Shown here piece by piece: positions 1 through 6,313 of a stretch of 6,749 bases of DNA. The notes under the pieces were generated by a model that was not told the DNA's origin, did no database searches, and saw only the letters and a program-made list of their open reading frames with translations. The position numbers were made by a program, and so were the translations under genes. This stretch comes from Ignavibacteriaceae bacterium (GTDB lineage Bacteria; Bacteroidota; Ignavibacteria; Ignavibacteriales; Ignavibacteriaceae), in assembly GCA_025449775.1 (NCBI GenBank), contig JANWIS010000050.1, forward strand, positions 1-6,749, given 5' to 3'. How positions within the stretch are numbered: position 1 is the stretch's first letter; each line of letters opens with the position of its first letter.

Positions 1-798
1 CAGAAAATTTCTGAAATAAAATCTGTGGAGTTTGATGATGTTAAATTCCGTCATCAAACTGCAAACCTACATGCAATAAATGGAATATCATTTAAAGTGG
101 AAGAAGGTGAAACCATTGCATTTGTTGGTCCGTCAGGTTCCGGTAAAACAACTTTGGTGAAACTGCTTGTCGGACTCTACACATCGCAGGAAGGAACAAT
201 TTATTATAACGGAATTCCCGGAAACGAAATTGATTTTAATGAACTAAGAGAAAAGATTGGATTCGTTACACAGGATACTCAGCTTTTTTCAGGAACTATA
301 AAAGAAAATTTACTGTTTGTAAGTCCGGCTGCAACAGATGAAGAATGTATCGATGTTTTGCATAAAGCGGCTGCACAATCGCTGCTTGAAAGAGCCGGGA
401 AAGGACTAGATACAATGATCGGTGAAGGAGGAATTAAAGTCAGCGGCGGAGAAAAGCAAAGACTTTCAATTGCAAGAGCATTACTAAGAAAACCTCACCT
501 GCTTGTTTTTGATGAAGCAACTTCTTCGCTTGACTCTTTAACAGAAGAAGAAATTAGCAAAACGATCAGGGAAGTTTCACTGAGAAAAGATTTGATTACA
601 ATAATGATTGCTCACAGGTTGTCAACAGTAATGCACGCAGATAAAATTAATGTTCTTGAAAGAGGAAGAATTGTGGAATCAGGTACTCACGAGGAAATGC
701 TGGAATTAAAAGGACTGTATTATGCAATGTGGCGTCAGCAAATTGGTGAAAGAGAATCAGTACTTAACGGCTTATTAAAAAATGTTTCGGAGAATTAA
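1..798 (+). CDS. ABC exporter, ATP-binding domain (5' partial, cut by window edge)
   Basis: This is the nucleotide-binding domain of an ABC exporter of the MsbA/MdlB type, which couples ATP hydrolysis at the inner membrane to export of an unknown substrate. The frame is open from base 1 (Q-K-I-S-E-I-K-S-V-E-F), so the gene starts outside the window and the GTG at 25 is not a real start; a fused N-terminal membrane domain is expected but not seen. Visible motifs, numbered from base 1: Walker A GPSGSGKT (about 43-50), Q-loop VTQDTQLFSG (about 89-98), signature VSGGEKQ (about 147-153), Walker B LLVFDE (about 167-172), D-loop SSLD, and H-loop IAHRLS with its His codon at 613-615. All catalytic motifs are intact. 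The A-loop aromatic position (V-x-F-x-Y in many homologues) appears to be His. Pirin begins 3 nt after the stop. The family is certain, the substrate unknown. Confidence 0.93.
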   Translation, partial: QKISEIKSVEFDDVKFRHQTANLHAINGISFKVEEGETIAFVGPSGSGKTTLVKLLVGLYTSQEGTIYYNGIPGNEIDFNELREKIGFVTQDTQLFSGTIKENLLFVSPAATDEECIDVLHKAAAQSLLERAGKGLDTMIGEGGIKVSGGEKQRLSIARALLRKPHLLVFDEATSSLDSLTEEEISKTIREVSLRKDLITIMIAHRLSTVMHADKINVLERGRIVESGTHEEMLELKGLYYAMWRQQIGERESVLNGLLKNVSEN

Positions 799-801
799 AG
801 A

Positions 802-1665
802 ATGAAATCAATAAAAAAAATAATTAAAAGCCAGAAGGTTGATATGGGAGGAATTATTCTCGAGCAGCCATTGCCAAATCAATTTATTGATCAGCTTGAT
901 CCGTTTTTATTAATACATCACTGGGACGACAGGTTGAAAGGAAATCAAAAACAAAATGAAGCCGGAGTTGGTCCTCATCCGCACAGAGGTTTTTCACCTG
1001 TAACATTGGTTTTCAAAGGAGGAGTTCATCACCAGGATTCAAGAGGACACAGTAGTATTGTAATGGAAGGCGGAACTCAGTGGATGTTTTCTGGTTTAGG
1101 AATAACTCACAGCGAAAGACCATATAAAGAACTTGCAGAGCTCGGTGGTGATTTCGAAATAATTCAATTCTGGCTGAATGTTCCTGCAAAAAATAAAATG
1201 GAGCAGCCGTTTTATAAACCTATTACAAAAGATGAGACACCAACTTTCATTTCAGAAGATAAAAAAGTTCAGGTGGCTGTTGTCTCAGGAAAATTTAAAG
1301 ACCTGAAAGGAGTTGTTGAGACTTTTACTCCTGTTACAACTCTGCGAATGGATTTTGAAAAGGACAGTGAACTTGAATTTGAAATTCCGTCAAAACAAAA
1401 TTCACTTATCTACGTTCTTAATGGACAATTACAAATTAATAATGAAGAAGTGACTTCCAAAGACTTTGTCTGGTTTAATAATGATGGTGATGAAATTAAA
1501 ATAAAATCGATTCAACCTTCCAGAGCAATTTTGCTTGCTGGTGAACCGATTGGTGAAGAAGTTGTTTCTTATGGTCCGTTCGTGATGAACAATCACACAC
1601 AGATAATGCAGGCGATCAAAGATTCACAGATGGGTAAAATGGGTGTGTTGATTGAAAAATTTTAA
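802..1665 (+). CDS. Pirin family protein (bicupin)
   Basis: This 287-aa protein matches the usual length of pirins (about 230-290 aa), cytoplasmic iron-binding bicupins. Some bacterial and human members cleave quercetin and others bind regulatory or metabolic proteins; the role here is unknown. The N-terminal cupin carries the pirin signature: HPHRGF at 59-64, then V-T-L-V-F-K-G-G, H-Q-D-S-x-G, and the block G-L-G-I-T-H-S-E ending at 105. His59, His61, His103 and Glu105 align with the four metal ligands of human pirin (His56, His58, His101, Glu103), so the iron site looks intact. The C-terminal cupin (about 175-285) holds the pirin_C-like L-L-A-G-E-P-I-G-E segment. The ATG at 802 has GGAG at 789-792 and lies 3 nt after the ABC gene, so co-transcription and possibly translational coupling are likely. 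No clear terminator follows. Confidence 0.93.
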   Translation: MKSIKKIIKSQKVDMGGIILEQPLPNQFIDQLDPFLLIHHWDDRLKGNQKQNEAGVGPHPHRGFSPVTLVFKGGVHHQDSRGHSSIVMEGGTQWMFSGLGITHSERPYKELAELGGDFEIIQFWLNVPAKNKMEQPFYKPITKDETPTFISEDKKVQVAVVSGKFKDLKGVVETFTPVTTLRMDFEKDSELEFEIPSKQNSLIYVLNGQLQINNEEVTSKDFVWFNNDGDEIKIKSIQPSRAILLAGEPIGEEVVSYGPFVMNNHTQIMQAIKDSQMGKMGVLIEKF

Positions 1666-1743
1666 TAAACTCTGATTTCCAGTTGAACTCATTCTTTAAT
1701 GGGAAAAAAACCAATTAAATTAATTCACACTTACATTCAATAA

Positions 1744-1750
1744 AGAAAGG
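1744..1750 (+). promoter_or_regulatory. Ribosome binding site of the FAD oxidase gene
   Basis: AGAAAGG ends 9 nt before the ATG at 1760. It supports that start over internal Met codons. The 94-nt gap after pirin shows no convincing promoter, so read-through from the ABC transporter and pirin genes remains possible. Confidence 0.6.
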
Positions 1751-1759
1751 TCAAACTTT

Positions 1760-3133
1760 ATGGAACAATCTCTCATCGATAATTTTAAAAATTCACTCAG
1801 GGGAGAATTAATTCAACCGGGCGATGGGGGTTATGAAAATGCACGGAAAGTTTATAATGGAATGATTGACCGCCGACCGAGATTTATAGCAAAGTGTGTT
1901 GATGTTGCTGATGTAATTACAGCAGTAAATTTTGGGCGTGATAATAAATTATTAACTTCTATCAGAGGCGGCGGACACAACGCAGGAGGATTAGGTATTT
2001 GTGATAACGGATTAGTGATAGATCTTTCTTTGATAAAATACACTCACGTCAATCCAAAGAAAAAAACAGTTCGTGTTGGAGGAGGTTGTACTTGGGGTGA
2101 CGTTGATCATGCAACACATGCTTTTGGATTGGCAACGCCAGCCGGAATTATTTCTACTACTGGTGTTGGCGGACTTGCACTTGGAGGAGGAGTTGGTCAT
2201 CTATCAAGAAATTTTGGATTAACAATCGACAACATACTTGAAGTTGATATTGTACTTGCTGATGGAAGTTTTGTTACAGCTAATTCAAAACAGAATCCTG
2301 ATCTATACTGGGCTGTTCGTGGCGGAGGAGGAAATTTTGGAGTTATAACTTCATTTGTTTTTAAACTGCACCCGGTGAAATTTGTTTATGCAGGACCAAT
2401 GCTATATGAAATCAATCAAGCAAAACAGGTAATGCAATGGTATCGTGATTTTATTGTTAAAGTTCCACAAGAATTAACAGGGTTTTTTGCTTTTCTATCT
2501 GTACCGCCCGGACCACCATTTCCGGAACATCTTCACAATAAAAAAATGTGTGGAATTGTTTGGGCTTATTCAGGGGATATGAAGAAAGCCGAAAAAATAT
2601 TTCAGCCTATTAGATCCTTTCTTAAATCTGCACTCGACCTTGTTGGTCAGTTACCCTACCCATTTTTACAAAGTATGTTCGACCCGCTTTATATTTCCGG
2701 TTTACAATGGTACTGGAGAGCCGATTTTGTAAAAAAATTAAGTGATGAAGCAATCGATGCTCACATTAAATACGGAAACGCTATGCCGACACCACTTTCT
2801 ACAATGCATTTATACCCGATAGATGGGGCTGCCGCAAAAGTTGGAAAGAGCGACACACCCTGGGCATACCGTGATGCTGTTTGGGCCGGAGTTATCGTTG
2901 GAGTCGATCCAGATCCAGCTAACAAAGAAAAAATTACTAAATGGACGAAAGATTACTTTGATGCAACACATCCATATTCTGCAGGAGGAGCATATGTTAA
3001 TTTTATGATGGATGAAGGTGAAGAACGTGTTCAGGCTACGTACAAGCATAATTATAAAAGATTAGCAAGAATCAAAAAGAAGTATGATCCAACTAATTTT
3101 TTTAAAGTCAATCAGAATATTAAGCCGTCATAA
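1760..3133 (+). CDS. FAD-linked oxidase, berberine bridge enzyme-like (PCMH fold)
   Basis: This 457-aa flavoprotein oxidase belongs to the bacterial berberine bridge enzyme-like group, whose members oxidise sugars, alcohols or aromatic substrates and pass electrons to O2 or another acceptor. The FAD-binding PCMH domain spans about 36-205. S-I-R-G-G-G-H-N at 68-74 carries His73, the expected 8-alpha-N-histidyl FAD attachment site. A-T-P-A-G-I-I-S-T-T-G-V-G-G (125-138) and G-G-G-V-G-H-L-S-R-N-F-G-L-T-I-D-N (142-158) are the second FAD-binding block. The Cys that makes the second flavin bond in bicovalent relatives (G-x-C in BBE) aligns with Ile131, so flavin attachment is probably through His only. 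The C-terminal BBE domain (about 415-457) has Y-V-N-F, K-K-K-Y-D-P-x-N-F-F and N-Q-N-I-K-P. No signal peptide is visible, so it should be cytoplasmic. Substrate cannot be told from sequence. It stands alone, facing the - strand cupin gene. Confidence 0.92.
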   Translation: MEQSLIDNFKNSLRGELIQPGDGGYENARKVYNGMIDRRPRFIAKCVDVADVITAVNFGRDNKLLTSIRGGGHNAGGLGICDNGLVIDLSLIKYTHVNPKKKTVRVGGGCTWGDVDHATHAFGLATPAGIISTTGVGGLALGGGVGHLSRNFGLTIDNILEVDIVLADGSFVTANSKQNPDLYWAVRGGGGNFGVITSFVFKLHPVKFVYAGPMLYEINQAKQVMQWYRDFIVKVPQELTGFFAFLSVPPGPPFPEHLHNKKMCGIVWAYSGDMKKAEKIFQPIRSFLKSALDLVGQLPYPFLQSMFDPLYISGLQWYWRADFVKKLSDEAIDAHIKYGNAMPTPLSTMHLYPIDGAAAKVGKSDTPWAYRDAVWAGVIVGVDPDPANKEKITKWTKDYFDATHPYSAGGAYVNFMMDEGEERVQATYKHNYKRLARIKKKYDPTNFFKVNQNIKPS

Positions 3134-3147
3134 AATAAAAAGTATTT

Positions 3148-3176
3148 AAAAAAATGCCGGATGGTTCCGGCATATT
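3148..3176. terminator. Convergent intrinsic terminator hairpin
   Basis: ATGCCGG (3154-3160) and CCGGCAT (3167-3173) form a perfect 7-bp stem with a 6-nt loop, between the stops of the + strand oxidase (3133) and the - strand cupin (3204). Seven A residues at 3148-3154 read as a T run 3' of the stem on the - strand, so it fits best as the terminator of the cupin gene. On the + strand the tail (ATTAAATTA) is weaker, so it may be bidirectional. Confidence 0.8.
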
Positions 3177-3203
3177 AAATTACAAAAGAAAAAATTCAGT
3201 CAA

Positions 3204-3569
3204 TTAGTCTTTGATTTCAACAACTACAGCTTTAATCTGAGTTTCACCAATGTTTATAGCAGAATGGGTCTGTGCTGGCAAATACATCACCTGACCGGCT
3301 TTTAAATCTGCTTCCATAGGTTCTTTATCAACTTCTGTAATAGCAAGTTTACCATCAGTCATAACATAAACCACGTGATCAGGATGAGAATGAACACCAA
3401 TTTCTTCTCCTGCTTCAAAACTGATTTCAAATACTCTAACTCGATCGTTCTCAAATAAAAATTTATAAACCTTCGGGTTAACTTTTACAGGATCCTGACC
3501 ATACGAAGATGAACACGCAAAGAATACAAACATGAACGCAATTAAAATGAATGAGAGAACCTTTTTCAT
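3204..3569 (-). CDS. Small exported cupin-domain protein, possible lipoprotein
   Basis: This 121-aa protein has an N-terminal signal (MKK, then hydrophobic 4-18) followed by a single cupin barrel, so it should act outside the cytoplasm. F-F-A-C ending at Cys19 could be a lipobox, but it lacks the preferred Leu at -3; cleavage near S-Y-G (about 22-24) by signal peptidase I is the alternative. Cupin motif 1 is G-V-H-S-H-P-D-H at 58-65 with G73 closing it. The usual Glu ligand after the HxH pair is missing (Val at 66-67), though His65 might substitute. Motif 2 is G-Q-V-M-Y-L-P-A-Q-T-H at 92-102, keeping the His ligand, and N106. Metal binding is plausible with His60, His62 and His102; catalysis is unproven. 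The ATG has a strong GGAGG just upstream. It is monocistronic, facing away from ada, and ends at a hairpin terminator. Confidence 0.85.
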   Translation of the reverse strand: MKKVLSFILIAFMFVFFACSSSYGQDPVKVNPKVYKFLFENDRVRVFEISFEAGEEIGVHSHPDHVVYVMTDGKLAITEVDKEPMEADLKAGQVMYLPAQTHSAINIGETQIKAVVVEIKD

Positions 3570-3573
3570 ATAG

Positions 3574-3578
3574 CCTCC
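3574..3578 (-). promoter_or_regulatory. Shine-Dalgarno site of the exported cupin gene
   Basis: CCTCC on the + strand reads GGAGG on the - strand, 4 nt before the ATG at 3569. It is a strong site that fixes the start, and it argues that this organism uses SD-led initiation. Confidence 0.75.
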
Positions 3579-3618
3579 GATATGAATTTGTTAAGAAATT
3601 ATTTTGGAATTTTTTTGG

Positions 3619-3653
3619 TTAAATCAATCCATCCCAAAATCTGATTGATTAAA
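3619..3653. repeat. Inverted repeat in the divergent intergenic region
   Basis: TTAAATCAATC (3619-3629) and GATTGATTAAA (3643-3653) are inverted copies matching at 10 of 11 positions, separated by 13 nt. The repeat lies 49-84 nt upstream of the exported cupin start and about 170-205 nt upstream of the ada start. It could be an operator for a dimeric regulator or an RNA hairpin in the cupin leader. It is AT-rich, so chance is not excluded. The rest of the 256-nt gap (3570-3825) holds no ORF or RNA gene that I can recognise. Confidence 0.45.
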
Positions 3654-3779
3654 TTAAAAATTGATGATGATTAACTGCCAGAAAGATTTAACTACAGATA
3701 ACTTAAATGAAATGAAAATGATTGTCAAGCAAATGACTCTTTCAAACTATAAACGAGAAATTACTTGTTCATTTTTCGG

Positions 3780-3810
3780 TTGTGAAAGTATTAACCACAA
3801 TGTATGTTTG
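3780..3810 (+). promoter_or_regulatory. Candidate promoter of ada (Bacteroidota-type -33/-7)
   Basis: TTG at 3780-3782 and TATGTTTG at 3803-3810 are spaced by 20 nt and match the Bacteroidota consensus TTG / TAnnTTTG. Transcription would start near 3815, leaving about 10 nt before the ATG at 3826 or about 25 nt before the in-frame ATG at 3841. This is one match in AT-rich DNA, and the element applies only if the organism uses that type of sigma factor. Confidence 0.4.
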
Positions 3811-3825
3811 GCCTAAATAATTAGA

Positions 3826-4902
3826 ATGAAGCTAGAAATCATGGATCAAATATTATTGCCAACCGAAAATACAATGTACAAAGCATTGTTGAACAAGGAT
3901 AGCAGCTTTGAGGGAATATTTTTTGTCGGAGTAAAATCCACAGGAATATTCTGCAGACCGACATGCACAGCCCGAAAACCGAAAAAAGAAAATGTAGATT
4001 ACTTCCCTTCTGTAAAAGAAGCACTTCAATATGGTTATCGACCTTGTAAAAAATGCAGACCGTTGCAGAAAAATGGTGAAGCTCCCGTTTGGCTGAAAAG
4101 TCTTCTCAAAGAAATTGATGAAAGACAATCTGCTAATGGCGGACTAAAACTAAAAGACTATGATCTGAGAAAAAGAAATATCGATCCCGCAAGGATTAGA
4201 CGATGGTTTAAAAAAAATCACGGGATGACATTTCAATCGTACTTAAGATTACTACGGGTTAATTCAGCGTTCGGAAGAATTAAGCACGGTGAAAAAGTAA
4301 TTGATTCTGCTTACGATACCGGTTATGAATCGCTGAGCGCTTTTACGGAATCATTTAAAAAGACAACAGGATTTTCACCATCGAAGAGCAAAAATAAAAA
4401 TATCATTTCTGTTACAAGGATTTTAACTCCTCTCGGTCCGATGCTTGCCGGAGCAACTGACGAAGGAATTTGCTTGCTCGAGTTTGTTGACAGAAGAATG
4501 ATAGAAACTCAGATCAAGCGTTTGAAAAAACTTTTGAAAGCAGAATTTGTTCCCGGCACAAATAAATATTTTAATGAGCTTGACAACCAGCTTAAAGAAT
4601 ATTTCGATGGAAAGAGAAAAGATTTTGATTTGCCATTAATTTTAAATGGCACAGAATTTCAGCAGAAGGTTTGGAAAGAACTTCAGCGAATTCCTTACGG
4701 CTCGACTCGTTCGTATCAAGATCAGGCAGTTGCTTTAAAAAATCCAAAAGCAATAAGAGCTGTTGCAAAAGCAAATGGAGATAACAGGATTTCAATCATG
4801 GTTCCTTGTCATCGTGTAATTGGAAAAGACGGGAAGCTTGTCGGTTACGGTGGAGGAATCTGGCGAAAACAGTTTTTGCTGAACCTGGAAAAAGAGAATT
4901 AA
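3826..4902 (+). CDS. ada: Ada: bifunctional DNA methyl-repair protein and transcriptional regulator
   Basis: At 358 aa it has the full E. coli Ada architecture (354 aa). The Zn-binding methylphosphotriester domain (about 17-80) has Cys43, Cys47, Cys74 and Cys77 in G-I-F-C-R-P-T-C and R-P-C-K-K-C-R-P; Cys43 aligns with the methyl-accepting Cys38. An AraC-type helix-turn-helix domain (about 85-187) has A-R-I-R-R-W-F and the second-helix signature A-Y-D-T-G-Y-E-S-L-S-A-F. The O6-alkylguanine transferase part (about 195-356) has V-P-C-H-R-V-I-G with acceptor Cys328, hinge Asn320, helix Arg311 and Glu355. All key residues are present, so it should repair O6-methylguanine and methylphosphotriesters by irreversible self-methylation; activating its own operon is inferred from E. 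coli. An in-frame TAA at 3814 bounds the start. ATGs at 3826, 3841 and 3874 are possible and none has a clear SD; conserved sequence begins at the third (M-Y-K-A-L). A cupin gene follows after a short gap. Confidence 0.95.
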   Translation: MKLEIMDQILLPTENTMYKALLNKDSSFEGIFFVGVKSTGIFCRPTCTARKPKKENVDYFPSVKEALQYGYRPCKKCRPLQKNGEAPVWLKSLLKEIDERQSANGGLKLKDYDLRKRNIDPARIRRWFKKNHGMTFQSYLRLLRVNSAFGRIKHGEKVIDSAYDTGYESLSAFTESFKKTTGFSPSKSKNKNIISVTRILTPLGPMLAGATDEGICLLEFVDRRMIETQIKRLKKLLKAEFVPGTNKYFNELDNQLKEYFDGKRKDFDLPLILNGTEFQQKVWKELQRIPYGSTRSYQDQAVALKNPKAIRAVAKANGDNRISIMVPCHRVIGKDGKLVGYGGGIWRKQFLLNLEKEN

Positions 4903-4929
4903 TTAAATAATAAATTTTTGGATAGAAAT

Positions 4930-5301
4930 ATGTCAACGCAATACAACTACACAACAAACCTCGATATCAAATTCAAGCATTTTGAACTTATTGATATTCC
5001 AAAGATGGTAAAAGAAAATAAAGACAAATGGTTTAACCAGACTCTCACTGAAGTTAACGGAAGTGTTGTTCGGGTCGGAATTGTTGAAGGTGAATATCAT
5101 TGGCACAAACACGAAAACGACGATGAATTCTTTTTTGTTCTTGAAGGAAAATTTCTTATTGACCTTGAAGACAAAACAATTGAACTAAATCCCGGGCAGG
5201 GTGTTACTATAACCAAAAACGTAATGCACAGACCAAGAGCTCCTCAAAAAACTGTTTTACTTATGGTAGAAAACCGGGACATCATACCGACAGGAGATTA
5301 A
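4930..5301 (+). CDS. Small cytoplasmic cupin-domain protein
   Basis: This is a single-domain cupin of 123 aa with no signal peptide. Motif 1 is well kept: H-W-H-K-H-E-N-D-D-E at 57-66, with His59, His61 and Glu66 as probable metal ligands and Gly73 closing the motif. Motif 2 (G91 to His100, ending N-V-M-H-R-P) keeps its His but not the usual P-x-G. Similar small cupins are annotated as mannose-6-phosphate isomerase-like, but no specific reaction can be assigned. I chose the ATG at 4930, which has a modest GGA at 4920-4922; the frame extends upstream to a TTG at 4918 with no SD, adding four residues outside the fold. It lies 27 nt after ada with no terminator between, so co-transcription is likely. 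No clear hairpin terminator follows. Confidence 0.85.
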   Translation: MSTQYNYTTNLDIKFKHFELIDIPKMVKENKDKWFNQTLTEVNGSVVRVGIVEGEYHWHKHENDDEFFFVLEGKFLIDLEDKTIELNPGQGVTITKNVMHRPRAPQKTVLLMVENRDIIPTGD

Positions 5302-5512
5302 ACTCATTGGACTGAACACTGAATCCGTTTTTAATTACCACACTAATATCCAACCTCTTTTTCTTGAATAAAATTCTTTTTAATAGTTTTAAATAGAGTT
5401 TTATATTGCAGACTATTATTGCTCATCATAATAAAACATTGTTAAATTATAATTACAAGAAAATTAAATTTAGAAGAGTTGCTCTAATACTGTAATTAAA
5501 TCGGGAGTAAGT
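5302..5512 (+). promoter_or_regulatory. AT-rich leader and probable promoter region of the sdh operon
   Basis: This 211-nt gap has no ORF. It must hold the promoter of the succinate dehydrogenase genes unless transcription reads through from the upstream cupin. The best candidate is TTG at 5364-5366 with TAGTTTTA at 5384-5391, a one-mismatch TAnnTTTG element at 17-nt spacing. A weaker TTGCAG (5406-5411) and TAATAA (5429-5434) pair is also present. Neither stands out from the AT-rich background. Confidence 0.3.
5503..5507 (+). promoter_or_regulatory. Shine-Dalgarno site of sdhC
   Basis: GGGAG sits 5 nt before the ATG at 5513 and fixes the start of the membrane-anchor gene. Confidence 0.7.
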
Positions 5513-6313
5513 ATGGCTCAGCCGGAATTATCATTAAACAAAAGTTTTAGTCGGACAATGCGTCAGGATACGTGGTGGCTGCAGCCGCTTTTTGTTTTTT
5601 TAGGTTTATCAACTTTTATTGGCTACTCAACCTGGGCTGCATTTCAAGGTCAGCATTATTCTTTCGGATCATATCTATCTCCATTTTACTCTCCTGAAAT
5701 TTTCGGGAATTCACCGCACAGTTGGTTTGGACCAATGCCGGAATGGTGGCCGATGATACTTCCATTCTCTCCTGCATTATTAATTCTTTGGGCGCCGGGT
5801 GGATTTCGTTTGACTTGCTATTATTATCGCGGTGCATACTATAAAGCATTCTGGGCTGATCCTCCATCCTGCACAGTTTCCGAACCGAGAAAACTTTACA
5901 GAGGTGAAAATTCTTTTCCATTAATTATTCAAAACATACACAGATATTTTTTATACCTGGCTCTGATATTCATAATAATTTTATCGTATGATGTATGGAC
6001 TTCATTGTGGTTCATTGATCCTGATTCAGGAAATACATCTTTTGGAATTGGAATTGGTTCTCTTGTGCTTGCCATGAACGTTGTATTTCTTGGAAGCTAT
6101 ACATTCGGTTGTCATTCTCTTCGTCATTTGGTTGGAGGAATTAAGGATCGATTATCAGGTTCGCCAATCCGACGAACTGCTTACAATTGTATTGGATGTT
6201 TCAACCGTAAACATATGCTCTTTGCATGGCTCAGTCTTTTTTGGGTTGGATTTTCTGATCTATATGTAAGAATGTGTTCAATGGGAATCTGGACTGACTG
6301 GAGAATTATTTAA
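5513..6313 (+). CDS. sdhC: Succinate dehydrogenase membrane anchor subunit, Sdh1-like, Cys/His-rich
   Basis: This 266-aa integral membrane protein is the single anchor of a succinate:quinone oxidoreductase (complex II), linking flavoprotein and iron-sulfur subunits to the quinone pool. Five hydrophobic segments are visible at about 24-44, 78-96, 137-159, 178-200 and 234-256, as expected for single-anchor enzymes. It resembles the mycobacterial Sdh1 anchor more than the four-subunit SdhC/SdhD type: W-W-L-Q-P near the start, Y-x-T-W-A in helix 1, Y-L-S-P-F-Y-S-P (54-61) and W-A-P-G-G-F-R-L-T-C (93-102). It is unusually rich in Cys and His: Cys102, Cys120, Cys200-His201, His205, Cys226, Cys229, His234 and Cys255. 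F-G-C-H-S-L-R-H and Y-N-C-I-G-C look like metal ligands. His143 in helix 3 could be a haem ligand, but this is uncertain. The stop overlaps the next start (TAATG). Identity rests strongly on the flavoprotein gene that follows. Confidence 0.85.
   Translation: MAQPELSLNKSFSRTMRQDTWWLQPLFVFLGLSTFIGYSTWAAFQGQHYSFGSYLSPFYSPEIFGNSPHSWFGPMPEWWPMILPFSPALLILWAPGGFRLTCYYYRGAYYKAFWADPPSCTVSEPRKLYRGENSFPLIIQNIHRYFLYLALIFIIILSYDVWTSLWFIDPDSGNTSFGIGIGSLVLAMNVVFLGSYTFGCHSLRHLVGGIKDRLSGSPIRRTAYNCIGCFNRKHMLFAWLSLFWVGFSDLYVRMCSMGIWTDWRII

Noticed and set aside
1696..1718. Stem TTAATGG / CCAATTAA after pirin as a terminator
   Set aside because: The stem needs a bulged A, has only two G-C pairs and no T run follows.
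2810..3049. Antisense open frame within the FAD oxidase gene
   Set aside because: It overlaps a clearly conserved gene, has no recognisable domain or start signal, and its composition reflects the opposite strand.
3720..3732. Possible Ada box (AAT-N6-GCAA) upstream of ada
   Set aside because: The sequence reads GAT-N6-GCAA, so the A-box is imperfect. It lies about 100 nt upstream of the start, before the promoter candidate, and one short near-match is expected by chance.
3853..4128. Antisense open frame within ada
   Set aside because: It lies opposite the conserved Ada Zn-binding domain, and its Phe- and Ser-rich translation matches no family I know.
5475..5485. Hairpin AGAG-TTG-CTCT in the sdh leader
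   Set aside because: A 4-bp stem with a 3-nt loop is too small to claim as a regulatory structure.
5616..5921. Antisense open frame within sdhC
   Set aside because: It is a shadow of the membrane-anchor gene with no ribosome binding site or protein family signal.
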